Shown: in pieces, positions 1 through 7,145 of the stretch | Position numbering within the stretch: the first letter of the stretch is position 1 | How the letters are laid out: every line of letters starts with the position of its first letter | NCBI RefSeq assembly: GCF_016774335.1 | Contig: NZ_JAETWA010000039.1 | Location: 1-38,709, forward strand | Direction: 5' to 3' | Source of the DNA: Luteimonas saliphila | GTDB lineage: Bacteria > Pseudomonadota > Gammaproteobacteria > Xanthomonadales > Xanthomonadaceae | DNA length: 38,709 nucleotides | Notes under the pieces: model-generated | What the model saw: only the letters and a program-made list of their open reading frames with translations | Databases searched by the model: none | Told to the model about the DNA's origin: nothing | Program-made: the position numbers and the translations under genes

Positions 1-155
1 TCAAAGCCGGCCGCAGGCCCACGCGCTGAGAAAGCCGGCCGCATGGCCCCTGCTCGGAAAGAGCAGGCCGCAGGCCCAAGTAACGGGTCCAGCCGCATGG
101 CTGGTCCGGGGTGTGGGGCGGAAAGCCCCACGACTTCAAAGCCGGCCGCAGGCCC
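1..155 (+). repeat. Short GC-rich repeats at the 5' end of the replication gene
   Basis: The 20-base unit TCAAAGCCGGCCGCAGGCCC occurs exactly at 1-20 and again at 136-155, 135 bases apart and therefore in the same reading frame. Two diverged copies lie between, near 31-50 and 58-77. In the frame of the replication gene the exact copies both encode SKPAAGP. The units contain inverted GGCC-rich stretches and could fold. They may be a coding repeat, or a folded origin or packaging element that happens to be translated. Confidence 0.7.
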
Positions 156-1098
156 GCAGTGTTCGACGTTGACGCATCCAATTATCGACTTCTGCGTCGC
201 CGTGCTCGACACCGACAAGGCAAAAAAGCTGTTCCGGTGCATGACGATGACCGAGGTCTTGCGCTACGTGTTCGGGACCGGGACCGGGATCGCGGTCGGT
301 CCGTTGCAAGACCGGGTTTTCAACTTCTACGAGCGCAGCGCAACGATGGTCGACGGCGGCGGCAACGTCTGCGGAAAGATCGGCCTGCGCGACGACGGCG
401 CGATTCAAATCAGCCTGACAGGGCAGGGGTGCCAGCACGTCCCGTCATGGTCGCAGGTGGCTGATCGCCTCGATGACCTGGGCGCCCGGGTATCTCACGT
501 CGACATCGCCGTCGATGACCTGACCGGCGAAACCTTCGATATCCAGACCTTTCTCAATCTCTACGAACAAGGCGAATTCACCATGAACGGACGGCCTCCG
601 AACGCGCAGCATGTGAGCGATTGCGGCAGCGGAAAAGGCTGTTCGTTCTACGTTGGGCAGCGCGGTCACAAACAGCTGAACATCTACGAGAAGGGCAAGC
701 AGCTCGGCGATCCCGAGTCCAAGCACACGCGCTGCGAGCTGCGGCTCTACGCGAAGCGCATCGACCTGCCCAACGACGTGTTGCGCGAGCCGGGCCGCTA
801 CTTCGGCGCCGCGTATCCGATGCTCGAAGCCTTCGTGATTGGCGAGGTCGAACGCCTCGGCCTTCGCGAGCAAATCATCGACACCAGCGTGGGCGCGGCC
901 CAACGCTTCATGCGCACGCAGGCGGGCACGACGCTCGGCGTGTTCGCAGCCTGCTTTGACAGCCCGGAAGCGTTCTTCGCCTGGCTGCAACGGACCATCC
1001 TCCGGAACGATCGCCCCGGGCGGTGGAAAGCAATCAAGGGCGATCTACACGCGCATGTCCGCGCATCCATCGAACGATCAATCCAAGAGGCTGCATAG
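1..1098 (+). CDS. Phage replication initiation protein (gII/RstA-like), 5' end open at window edge
   Basis: Filamentous-phage rolling-circle replication initiator, which nicks the double-stranded form at the plus origin. The conserved replication-initiation-factor region begins near THPIIDFCVAV and continues through SHVDIAVDDL, GKGCSFYVGQ and RCELRLYAKRI, the usual landmarks of this family. The first ATG is at 43, which would give 351 residues. However, the frame is open to base 1, and the SKPAAGP repeat before the ATG is an exact copy of one further downstream. No good ribosome-binding site precedes 43. The true start may therefore lie left of the window. The N-terminal 50 or so residues are low-complexity. 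The stop is 2 bases before the ssDNA-binding gene. The family call is firm, the start is not. Confidence 0.85.
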   Translation, partial: SKPAAGPRAEKAGRMAPARKEQAAGPSNGSSRMAGPGCGAESPTTSKPAAGPQCSTLTHPIIDFCVAVLDTDKAKKLFRCMTMTEVLRYVFGTGTGIAVGPLQDRVFNFYERSATMVDGGGNVCGKIGLRDDGAIQISLTGQGCQHVPSWSQVADRLDDLGARVSHVDIAVDDLTGETFDIQTFLNLYEQGEFTMNGRPPNAQHVSDCGSGKGCSFYVGQRGHKQLNIYEKGKQLGDPESKHTRCELRLYAKRIDLPNDVLREPGRYFGAAYPMLEAFVIGEVERLGLREQIIDTSVGAAQRFMRTQAGTTLGVFAACFDSPEAFFAWLQRTILRNDRPGRWKAIKGDLHAHVRASIERSIQEAA

Positions 1099-1100
1099 CA

Positions 1101-1373
1101 ATGAAAATCACCGTCACCAGCACGCATGTCGAAGAAAAGAAGTGGGCCAAGGGCGACCGCTCCGGCGTGATCCGCACCCAGGAAGCAATGGCCGAAACGC
1201 CTCGTTTCCGGCAGGTCATCCGGCTCGATTTGGGCCCGACCAACGATGCCCATCCGGTCGGCGAGTACTCGCTCGATCTGGAACAGGCCGTCAGCGTCGG
1301 CGACTTCGGCGATCTGAAGATCGCGCGTCGTCTCCCGCTGGTGCCAGTGGCATCGGCCAAGCGGGCCGCCTGA
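1101..1373 (+). CDS. Phage single-stranded DNA-binding protein (gV-like)
   Basis: A 90-residue protein directly behind the replication gene, where filamentous phages keep the ssDNA-binding protein that coats new plus strands before assembly. It starts with an ATG two bases after the preceding stop, with AAGAGG (1085-1090) as a possible ribosome-binding site. The sequence has no signal peptide or membrane segment. It is rich in short alternating hydrophobic stretches (MKITVTSTHV, RQVIRLDLG), consistent with the small beta-barrel gV fold, and ends in a basic SAKRAA tail. Size and position match Xanthomonas phage gV proteins of about 90-100 residues. Function is assigned mostly from position and size. 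Confidence 0.75.
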   Translation: MKITVTSTHVEEKKWAKGDRSGVIRTQEAMAETPRFRQVIRLDLGPTNDAHPVGEYSLDLEQAVSVGDFGDLKIARRLPLVPVASAKRAA

Positions 1374-1375
1374 CC

Positions 1376-1585
1376 GTGGCCACGGTGTACGTCCTGGCCT
1401 GCGCGTACGAGGACTACGACGTTCAGGCCGGGACGTGCGCCCAAGAACAATGGATTCCGCAGCCGTCGGTCATTCCGGAGCTGACGATTGCGGATGCACA
1501 GCAGATTGGCACCTCGATAGCGTTCCTCCTGGCTGTGGCGTTCGTGCTCCGACTGATCCGGAAATTCCTAGAGCAATTCAACTGA
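1376..1585 (+). CDS. Small phage membrane protein between gV and major coat gene
   Basis: A 69-residue protein starting with GTG two bases after the gV stop. The N-terminal half is polar and cysteine-containing (VLACAYEDYD, GTCAQEQW). The C-terminal half has one membrane segment (IGTSIAFLLAVAFVLRLI) followed by a basic end. Its place between gV and the major coat gene is where small minor coat proteins such as gVII and gIX sit. It is probably a minor virion or assembly protein anchored in the inner membrane. I would not assign it to a specific Ff gene. Confidence 0.65.
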   Translation: MATVYVLACAYEDYDVQAGTCAQEQWIPQPSVIPELTIADAQQIGTSIAFLLAVAFVLRLIRKFLEQFN

Positions 1586-1603
1586 CCGAAAGGAGTTCTA
1601 CCC

Positions 1604-1825
1604 ATGTTCCAGAAGCTGAAGTTCAACGCATCGTTCCTGCTGCTCGCCCTCCTGGCCTCGCTCGCCTCGTTCCCGGCGCTCGCCGGCGGCGGTGGCGGCG
1701 TCGACGTGTCCGGCGTGGTGACCGCGATCGAGGGTGCGGCCGGCCCGATCGGCCTGATCGGTGGCGCCGTGCTGCTGATCCTCGTCGCGATCAAGGTCTA
1801 CAAGTGGGTGCGTCGCGCGATGTAA
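1604..1825 (+). CDS. Major coat protein precursor (gVIII/CoaB-like)
   Basis: A 73-residue precursor with the hallmark layout of an inovirus major coat protein. It has a basic start (MFQKLKFN), a long signal peptide ending near FPALA, a short mature N-terminus (GGGGGVDVSGVV), one membrane span (GPIGLIGGAVLLILVAI) and a basic DNA-facing tail (KVYKWVRRAM). A strong AAAGGAG ribosome-binding site lies at 1589-1595, 8 bases before the ATG. A transcription terminator follows directly, as expected for the most abundant virion protein. Confidence 0.92.
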   Translation: MFQKLKFNASFLLLALLASLASFPALAGGGGGVDVSGVVTAIEGAAGPIGLIGGAVLLILVAIKVYKWVRRAM

Positions 1826-1831
1826 CGCCCG

Positions 1832-1870
1832 CCGGCGCGGTGGGTCCGATACCCCCGCGCCGGTTCTTCT
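1832..1870 (+). terminator. Intrinsic terminator behind the major coat gene
   Basis: The stem CCGGCGCG (1832-1839) pairs with CGCGCCGG (1856-1863). An inner GTGGGT/ACCCCC extension has one mismatch, leaving a 5-base loop. TTCTTCT follows (1864-1870). It begins 7 bases after the coat-gene stop. Filamentous phages have a central terminator at this position, which separates abundant coat mRNA from the downstream morphogenesis genes. Confidence 0.85.
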
Positions 1871-1888
1871 CCGAATCGAGGTGACGTA

Positions 1889-2017
1889 ATGGATGCCAGT
1901 GCAGTGGTTGCGGTGATCAACGAGGCACTCGTTGCAATCGGCATGGTCGCGGTTGCCGTGCTGGTAACGCTGGCCTACATCAAGCTGTTTCGGTGGTTCG
2001 GTCGGAGTATCCAGTGA
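1889..2017 (+). CDS. Tiny phage membrane protein, 42 residues
   Basis: It starts at ATG 1889, 18 bases past the terminator, and reads MDASAVVAVINEALVAIGMV onward, ending FGRSIQ. It has one membrane span and a basic C-terminus (KLFRWFGRSIQ). That makes it look like a mature coat protein without a signal peptide. GAGGTGACGTA precedes the ATG as a ribosome-binding site. The last base of its stop codon is the first base of the next ATG, so the two are translationally coupled. By size and position it is a minor coat protein of the gVII/gIX type. No homology was tested. Confidence 0.7.
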   Translation: MDASAVVAVINEALVAIGMVAVAVLVTLAYIKLFRWFGRSIQ

Positions 2018-2079
2018 TGGAAGGCTGGATCTTCCTCTGTGCGTTCGTCCTGGCACTTGTCATCGTGTTTTGGGACTGA
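2017..2079 (+). CDS. Tiny phage membrane peptide, 20 residues
   Basis: A 20-residue peptide, MEGWIFLCAFVLALVIVFWD, that is almost entirely one membrane span. Its ATG overlaps the preceding stop (TGATG) and its stop lies 2 bases before the GTG start of the adsorption protein. This tight coupling within the structural operon makes it likely to be translated. It could be a capping minor coat protein, although Ff gVII and gIX are longer (about 32 residues). A chance leader peptide for translation of the adsorption gene is the alternative. Confidence 0.5.
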   Translation: MEGWIFLCAFVLALVIVFWD

Positions 2080-2081
2080 CC

Positions 2082-3587
2082 GTGCGCACGTTCTGGAAAG
2101 TGACCCGCTACGCCCGCGCCGCGCGGTTCTGGCTGTTCGTGCTACTCGCGACCGCTGCGTTCTTTGGTTGCAACGAAGCGCGCGCCGCGTGCACAAATAC
2201 CAGTGGATTCAACTGGACATGTGAATACCAAGACGAAGCCTACGCGAAGGCTTCCGAAGTCACGCCGGGTGCTGTCGGTGAACTCGGGTGGGGTTGCAAC
2301 AGTTTCCGAGGTGGCATAGGTGCGCCGCCGCACAACATTACCGGGTACTGGCAGGGTTACAGCGTTTCCGTGAGGTGCGGCAACCCTGCCTACGAGGGAC
2401 TGAATTTCTCTACCATTCAGTGGGCTCAGCAGTGCCCCGCGGGTCAAGTGTGGAATGCAGAAACCAACACTTGCAATGAGGATTGCACGCAGCGCCCAGG
2501 GCGCGACTGGAATCCCGGGATTGCCGGCATTCCGAACGGCTCGACTACCTGTGACAACGGCTGCATGGGGTCGATCTTCAACAACGTCGGTGAGTCGGGT
2601 TACTTCATCACTTACGTGTCCGGCGACAAATGCGACGTACCGTTTCCGAATGCTTGCACGCCCGCTCAGCGCGCAGCGGGCTGGCGGAACAGCAACATCA
2701 CGAACGTGTGTCTGCCGCCGACGCAGAATTGCCCGGACGGCACGGCACGCGACCCGCTGACCGGTGAATGCGGCAATGAGGCGTGCCCCGGTGGCATGGC
2801 GTTGAACCCGCAAGGACAGTGCGAGCCGCAGCAGGACAATTGCCCCGCAGGGCAATCGCGCGCACCAGACGGGAGTTGCTTGAATAACGACAACAACTGC
2901 CCCGCAGGCCAAGTGAAGGGCCCTGATGGCACGTGCAAGCCCGACAGCAACGATGACGGCGAGCCCGACGACGACGCGCCGGACAGCTTCTCGGGCGGTG
3001 AATCGTGCGATGTGCCGCCGTCGTGCTCGGGCGATGTGATCATGTGCGGACAGGCACGCATTCAGTGGCGTATCGATTGCAACACGCGCAAGGACACCAA
3101 GGTCAATGGCGGCGCCTGCAACGCGATCCCGCTGTGCGTGGGCAAGAACTGCGACGCTCTGGAATACGCGCAGCTGCTGCAACACTGGCGGGCCGCCTGT
3201 GCGCTGGAGCGCCTGGCCGAAAATGGGCTCGGCGGTGGCACCAACGACGGTCCGCCGGAAAGTTGGGATTCAACCGTTGACGCGGCTGCCGTGGTCGACC
3301 GTACGGCGGGGGAGGGTGATCCGGGCGACGCGTTCACCGATGGCAGCGAGAACAACGGCGGCACCGGCGGCGATCCCGGCGGTACCGGTGAACTCGACAC
3401 CAGCGGATTAGGTTGGGGCAGTACGTGCCCGCAGCTGCCGGTGGTGACCGTCTACAGCACGACCATCGATTTCAATTCGATCATCGGCGGCAAGATGTGC
3501 AGCTGGTTTCAGCTGGGCGGGCAAATCGTGCTGCTCCTGGCCGCGCTGCTGTCGCTGCGCATCCTCTCCGGTTCAACGAGCGTCTAG
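2082..3587 (+). CDS. Phage adsorption/minor tip protein (gIII-like, TspB-type)
   Basis: A roughly 500-residue exported protein that would sit at the virion tip and bind the host pilus or receptor. It has a signal peptide ending near NEARA and a cysteine-rich N-terminal domain. Tandem 14-residue Cys motifs, an acidic linker (SNDDGEPDDDAPD) and a Cys-rich domain (SCDVPPSCSGDVIMCGQ, NAIPLCVGKNC) follow. A Gly/Asn-rich linker leads to a C-terminal membrane anchor (GGQIVLLLAALLSLRIL). The Cys-rich domain resembles the TspB family found in Neisseria filamentous phages. I chose GTG 2082, just after the 20-residue peptide. An ATG at 2070 in the same frame overlaps that peptide. Position between the small coat genes and gVI supports gIII. 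Confidence 0.82.
   Translation: MRTFWKVTRYARAARFWLFVLLATAAFFGCNEARAACTNTSGFNWTCEYQDEAYAKASEVTPGAVGELGWGCNSFRGGIGAPPHNITGYWQGYSVSVRCGNPAYEGLNFSTIQWAQQCPAGQVWNAETNTCNEDCTQRPGRDWNPGIAGIPNGSTTCDNGCMGSIFNNVGESGYFITYVSGDKCDVPFPNACTPAQRAAGWRNSNITNVCLPPTQNCPDGTARDPLTGECGNEACPGGMALNPQGQCEPQQDNCPAGQSRAPDGSCLNNDNNCPAGQVKGPDGTCKPDSNDDGEPDDDAPDSFSGGESCDVPPSCSGDVIMCGQARIQWRIDCNTRKDTKVNGGACNAIPLCVGKNCDALEYAQLLQHWRAACALERLAENGLGGGTNDGPPESWDSTVDAAAVVDRTAGEGDPGDAFTDGSENNGGTGGDPGGTGELDTSGLGWGSTCPQLPVVTVYSTTIDFNSIIGGKMCSWFQLGGQIVLLLAALLSLRILSGSTSV
2730..2936 (+). repeat. Four tandem Cys-Pro-x-Gly motifs in the adsorption protein
   Basis: Four units of pattern C-P-x-G-x(4-5)-P-x-(T)-G-x-C, 13-14 residues long, encode CPDGTARDPLTGEC, CPGGMALNPQGQC, CPAGQSRAPDGSC and CPAGQVKGPDGTC. 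A related fifth unit, CPAGQVWNAETNTC, lies earlier at about 2436-2475. Each unit would close one small disulphide loop. Confidence 0.8.
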
Positions 3588-3589
3588 AC

Positions 3590-3973
3590 ATGGCATGGCC
3601 TCTGTTACTGGTAGGCGGCGCGACCGCGCTCGCGAAGCGACTCACTGCAAGCGCCATCGTTGCCGGCGTGGTGAGCGGCATCACCTACATGTTCAAGACC
3701 AAGTTGGGTCTATTCATCATGGCCGCGATGATCTGGCTGGGCATCAATTTCGCCACGATCAAGATCGTGTTGGAACCGGCAATTGATCTGTTGCTTGGGT
3801 ACGCCGATGGCGGCCTCGGCGGCGGTGAGTTCGCGCCAACCGCAATCGCGTGGATGGGCGTTCTGCAGTTCGATCGCGCAATCACCATGGTGGTGTCCGC
3901 GATCGTGACCAAGCACGTCGTCATGCAGGGCCGGCTATACCTGTTCAAGCGCGGATTTGGAGCCACGCCCTGA
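3590..3973 (+). CDS. Phage minor coat protein gVI-like (DUF2523 family)
   Basis: A 127-residue hydrophobic protein with three or more membrane segments (LLVGGATALAKRLTASAIVAG, GLFIMAAMIWLGINFATI, FDRAITMVVSAIVTKHVV). It lies between the adsorption protein and Zot. That is the gVI position, and the length matches DUF2523 proteins, which end the filament next to gIII. The ATG is 2 bases after the gIII stop. Its stop overlaps the Zot ATG (ATGA at 3970-3973 region), so the genes are coupled. The membrane topology was judged by eye. Confidence 0.8.
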   Translation: MAWPLLLVGGATALAKRLTASAIVAGVVSGITYMFKTKLGLFIMAAMIWLGINFATIKIVLEPAIDLLLGYADGGLGGGEFAPTAIAWMGVLQFDRAITMVVSAIVTKHVVMQGRLYLFKRGFGATP

Positions 3974-5217
3974 TGCCTATCGAACTCATCACGGGCCTAC
4001 CTGGCACCGGCAAAACCGCGTGGCTTGTTGACCGCATCATGACGGAAGGCGAGAAGCGTAACCCGCGTCCTCTGGTGGCGATGGGGATCAACGGTCTAGA
4101 GCCGGGGCTGGCCGCGATCGTCGACGATCCGAAGCGGTGGGCCGAAATTGTCGACCGCACGCAAGGCGATTGCACCTGCCCGCTGATTGGCGGCGATATC
4201 GATCCGTCGACCGGCACCTATCAGCCGCACACGCACCGCATTCCGAAAGGCGCAATCGTGTTCGTCGACGAGGCGTGGAAGTGGTTCGGCCACCTGCACG
4301 ACGCGTCCCGGCAGGCCACGCCCAAGCACGTGCTCGACCTGGCCGAGCATCGGCATATGGGCATCGACTTCGTGTGGACGACGCAGGGCCCGGCGCAAAT
4401 CTATCCGTTCGCCCGGCAGTTGGTCGCCGATCATACGCACTTGGTGCGCAAGTTCCGCACGCAAATCCTCGATGTCTACAAGTGGGGCGAGTTGAACGAG
4501 GATGTGAAGTCCGAAGGCAAGCGGATGGCCGCGCTGCGCAGTACGCGCGCGATCCCGAGCCGGGCGTACGGCAAGTACAAGTCCAGCGAAGAACACACGA
4601 TCAAGTCGCGGGTTCCGTGGCGTGTGTTCGCGTTGCCGGTGCTGCTGTTGGCCGCCGTGCTCGCCGGTTGGTTCGCGTTCCGCATGTTGCAGCCCGATGC
4701 TGTCGCCAAGTCGGTCGGATTGGGGACGGACGCGGCCTCAGCCGCGGCCGGCCCCCGCACGGACGAAAGCACGCCCTCCCGGGCGACACCACGCCGACCG
4801 GCAACGCCCGCCGAGTACGCCGCCCTTCACCTCCCACGGTTCGCGACCATGCCGCACACGGCGCCGGTGTTCGATGACCGGGAGCCGCTCTCTGATCCGC
4901 TGCTGATGTGTATGGCAGGGCAGGCGGGCACCGATGCCCAGGGCGAGTTCAAGGACAGCGCGTGCACGTGCCTGACGGAGCAGGGCACCCGCTACGACAT
5001 TGCGGATGGTGAGTGCCGGCGTGTGGCGCGCTGGGGCCAGCCTTACAACCCTTACCGGCGCTCCGGGCAGCAGATGGCCGCAGGGGACCGCCAGCCGTTG
5101 CAGGAACGCCCTGTGGAGCGGCGAGGCCCATCCGGTCCGATGGCGACGCTGGCGGGCGAGGGCGGTCCTGCTGCGCGTCCTGCGGCTTATGGTGGAATGC
5201 GGGAGGCCGCATGGTGA
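3973..5217 (+). CDS. zot: Zonular occludens toxin-like assembly ATPase (gI)
   Basis: A 414-residue inner-membrane ATPase that drives extrusion of filamentous virions. The cytoplasmic N-terminal Zot domain carries Walker A GLPGTGKT (residues 8-15) and a Walker B-like AIVFVDEAWKWF. HRHMGIDFVWTTQGP follows, a characteristic Zot stretch. One membrane span (FALPVLLLAAVLAGWFAF, about residues 218-236) is followed by a periplasmic domain with Cys-containing motifs (LLMCMAGQAG, SACTCLTEQG), also typical. The start ATG overlaps the upstream stop by one base. Its end overlaps the next ATG (ATGGTGA). Confidence 0.93.
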   Translation: MPIELITGLPGTGKTAWLVDRIMTEGEKRNPRPLVAMGINGLEPGLAAIVDDPKRWAEIVDRTQGDCTCPLIGGDIDPSTGTYQPHTHRIPKGAIVFVDEAWKWFGHLHDASRQATPKHVLDLAEHRHMGIDFVWTTQGPAQIYPFARQLVADHTHLVRKFRTQILDVYKWGELNEDVKSEGKRMAALRSTRAIPSRAYGKYKSSEEHTIKSRVPWRVFALPVLLLAAVLAGWFAFRMLQPDAVAKSVGLGTDAASAAAGPRTDESTPSRATPRRPATPAEYAALHLPRFATMPHTAPVFDDREPLSDPLLMCMAGQAGTDAQGEFKDSACTCLTEQGTRYDIADGECRRVARWGQPYNPYRRSGQQMAAGDRQPLQERPVERRGPSGPMATLAGEGGPAARPAAYGGMREAAW

Positions 5218-5879
5218 TCGCGACGCTACCGGCACGGCCGGCCGCGCTGTCGGACACCGGCGCGCTGTTCCTGAAGCTCGTCGCCTTCGGGCTGATGGTG
5301 CTCGATCACCTCGATTGGTTCCTGTTCGCCGGCGACCTGGGCGCGCACGCAACGGCCGGCCGCATCGTGGCGCCGACCTTCGTGCTGGTGCTGGCGCTCA
5401 ACCTGCAGCACGTCCGTGAGCCTACACACCTGCGCCGGCTGGTGCTGCGGCTGCTGGCCTTCGGCGCGCTCGCGCACGTGCCATACGCTTACCTGCAAGG
5501 CGCGTTCGTGCCGTTGAACATCCTGTTCACGCTCGCGCTTGGCGTCGCGATTATCGGCCTGTGGCGCGAGGGCTACACGCTGTGGCCGGCGTTGCTGCTG
5601 CTCGCGTTCGGCCTTGTGGTCGATTACGCATGGTTAGGCGCCGCTGCGGTCTGCGCAGCCTACTGGCTGACCGCGCGAGGATCGGCGCCGGCCATGGTAG
5701 CGACCGTCGTCGCCGGCCTGTTCGCGATCTGGAACGCGTCGCTATGGTCGTTCGCGGTGCTGCCGCTGGTCGCGCTGGCGTACGCGCTCGACGGGCCCGC
5801 GCCGCGGCTGAAATGGCTGTTCTACGTCGGCTATCCTCTGCACCTGGTGGTGCTCGCCCTGATCAGGAGTTACCTATGA
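5211..5879 (+). CDS. traX: TraX-family membrane protein (putative pilin acetylase)
   Basis: A 222-residue polytopic membrane protein with about 7-8 hydrophobic segments. It has the TraX family signature: an early FLKLVAFGLMVLDHLDWF segment, then GRIVAPTFVLVLALN, followed by LPLNILFT-like VPLNILFTLALG. TraX of plasmid F acetylates the N-terminus of pilin. The ATG overlaps the Zot stop by 7 bases and its own stop overlaps the next ATG (ATGA), so it belongs to the phage operon. In a phage that probably enters through pili, a pilin-modifying enzyme could change receptor function or superinfection; that role is inference. Family assignment is by pattern, without a search. Confidence 0.8.
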   Translation: MVIATLPARPAALSDTGALFLKLVAFGLMVLDHLDWFLFAGDLGAHATAGRIVAPTFVLVLALNLQHVREPTHLRRLVLRLLAFGALAHVPYAYLQGAFVPLNILFTLALGVAIIGLWREGYTLWPALLLLAFGLVVDYAWLGAAAVCAAYWLTARGSAPAMVATVVAGLFAIWNASLWSFAVLPLVALAYALDGPAPRLKWLFYVGYPLHLVVLALIRSYL

Positions 5880-6070
5880 ACGTTCCAACCCAGGCTGTTC
5901 CCTTGGAAGCGGGTAACGTCATGCAGCGTGCCAAACACGAATTGTTGGCCTTGCGCGCCAACGCTACCGCGCAACAGCTGCTCATCCTCGACCAGGTCTG
6001 CGAGGCGTTGCGGGAAGGGATGCGCGGTATCAGCAAGACGCGGTACAGCAGCATTGTTGACGGCGGGTAG
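5876..6070 (+). CDS. Small soluble phage protein, 64 residues, unknown
   Basis: The ATG at 5876 overlaps the traX stop, so translation is coupled. The product is mostly helical by composition (VMQRAKHELLALRANATAQQLLILDQVCEALREGM), without signal peptide or membrane span. It is the last rightward gene of the phage and ends 17 bases from the end of the converging leftward cluster. It could be a small regulator or accessory factor. I do not recognise a family. Confidence 0.6.
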   Translation: MNVPTQAVPLEAGNVMQRAKHELLALRANATAQQLLILDQVCEALREGMRGISKTRYSSIVDGG

Positions 6071-6087
6071 GGCTCCGCTGCCCTTGG

Positions 6088-6291
6088 TCATTCTGGCTGC
6101 CGTGGTCGTTCTAAGATGACGTGGCGACCGTCGCGCCAGCATTCGAAGCGTCCGTCGTCGCGTTCGATCAGGATTGCGTCGCAATCAGGCTCCAACGCGA
6201 ACTCAACCGGTCTGGTTTCGCGAGTCGATAGCAGGTAGCTCACAGCTGCGGCGAGCGCGAGTGCGGCGGCCCTCCAAGCGACATTGCGCAT
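6088..6291 (-). CDS. Small membrane-anchored phage protein, 67 residues
   Basis: It starts MRNVAWRAAALALAAAVSYLL, a basic start followed by one membrane segment or uncleaved signal, then a polar region with two cysteines (PDCDAILIER, RFECWRDGRH). Its ATG lies 2 bases past the stop of the next gene upstream (6294-6656), so the two form an operon. It is the promoter-distal gene of the leftward phage cluster. The function is unknown. Confidence 0.6.
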   Translation of the reverse strand: MRNVAWRAAALALAAAVSYLLSTRETRPVEFALEPDCDAILIERDDGRFECWRDGRHVILERPRQPE

Positions 6292-6293
6292 GG

Positions 6294-6656
6294 TCAACAG
6301 CGGCCTACGCTTGTGTACGTGCTGCCCTCGATCTTGAAGCGCGTCCCATTGATGCACCTGGTATCGCGCATCGCTTCTTCGTAGCGTCGACCGCGTTCGG
6401 CGGCCTCGGCTTTGAGGCGTAGATATTCCGCATCGTCGGCCGCTGTCCACGCGCGGCCCTGAGTCATGGCCGGTGCCGGCGGTGGTGGCGGTGGCTCAGC
6501 CGCGGGAACGTCGCCGTAGCGCTCGTTCCATGCCAGGTGGGTTTCGCCGAGTAGCTTGAGTCCCGCGAACATCAGCGCGGCAATGACAGCGCCGATGATC
6601 ATGATGTCGATGAAAACCGGTCGGTCTCGCGGCGGCCGCTTGGTCTGAACGTCCAT
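6294..6656 (-). CDS. Phage protein with one membrane span and Pro-rich linker, 120 residues
   Basis: A polar basic N-terminus (MDVQTKRPPRDRP) precedes one membrane span (FIDIMIIGAVIAALMFAGLKLL). A proline run (EPPPPPPAP), a charged helical stretch (DDAEYLRLKAEAAERGRRYEEA) and a short C-terminal module with two cysteines (DTRCINGTRFK ... VGRC) follow. The layout suggests an inner-membrane protein with a periplasmic tail. I recall small proteins with this CxxGxxF ending in other Xanthomonadaceae phages but cannot verify it. The start chosen is the internal ATG at 6656. Upstream in-frame sequence looks non-coding. Confidence 0.6.
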   Translation of the reverse strand: MDVQTKRPPRDRPVFIDIMIIGAVIAALMFAGLKLLGETHLAWNERYGDVPAAEPPPPPPAPAMTQGRAWTAADDAEYLRLKAEAAERGRRYEEAMRDTRCINGTRFKIEGSTYTSVGRC

Positions 6657-6697
6657 ACTCACCCCCGGGCGCATGATACCCGTGGGCGGGGCGGGGT

Positions 6698-6883
6698 CTA
6701 GCCCGGTCCGCCTGCCGTCTCGATCACTTGGACGATCTGCAATGCCTCCGGGTGGAGCCGGTCGGCTCCGCTGCCGCATTCCGCAATCCGTGTGGCCACG
6801 TGGGCACGTGCGGCCTCCAGGTCTCCGTAGATCGCTGACACCGTGAATTCGAACTCGTTTTGCCGGGAAAGGATCATGTACAT
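6698..6883 (-). CDS. Small phage protein, 61 residues, unknown
   Basis: A compact soluble protein beginning MYMILSRQNEFEFTVSAIYGD and continuing with an alternating polar-hydrophobic helix (LEAARAHVATRIAECG), ending AGGPG. AGCGAGGAACCGAC precedes the ATG, giving GAGGA as a ribosome-binding site. It lies 41 bases upstream of the membrane-protein gene in the same leftward cluster. No family was recognised. The start with a Shine-Dalgarno and the operon position are the main support. Confidence 0.5.
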   Translation of the reverse strand: MYMILSRQNEFEFTVSAIYGDLEAARAHVATRIAECGSGADRLHPEALQIVQVIETAGGPG

Positions 6884-7145
6884 GTCGGTTCCTCGCTGTT
6901 AGTGGGTCATGGCGCGCATCCGGGCGCTTCCTTCCGGATGCTCGCCATGGCGAGCGCATCGAGGGGGCCGGGTGCGCGGTCAAGTGCCGAACCGGCAGCG
7001 CAAGGGCGACCAGAGGGAGCCGCTGTAAAGACAAACAGCCCTGAGCTCGGACCTCGCAACGCTGGAACCCGGCAATTGACCGGGTAAGCGCCCGGTTCCC
7101 GGGCAAGCACTTGCGATCGCGCGTAGCGCGGCTTCGTCTCGGCTG
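6884..7145. other. Phage intergenic stretch with inverted repeats, possible origin region
   Basis: No convincing gene was seen in these 262 bases. Around 7066-7105 there are nested complementary CCGG-rich segments (GGAACCCGG, GACCGGGT, GCCCGGTTCC and CCCGGGC) that can form alternative hairpins. Filamentous phages carry folded origins and packaging signals in non-coding DNA near the leftward genes. This stretch is a candidate, but no specific origin motif was identified. Confidence 0.3.

Noticed and set aside
6907..7110. A 67-residue leftward frame in the phage intergenic stretch
   Set aside because: Composition is Ala/Pro/Gly-rich without coding character, there is no ribosome-binding site, and the DNA is full of inverted repeats that explain the bias.
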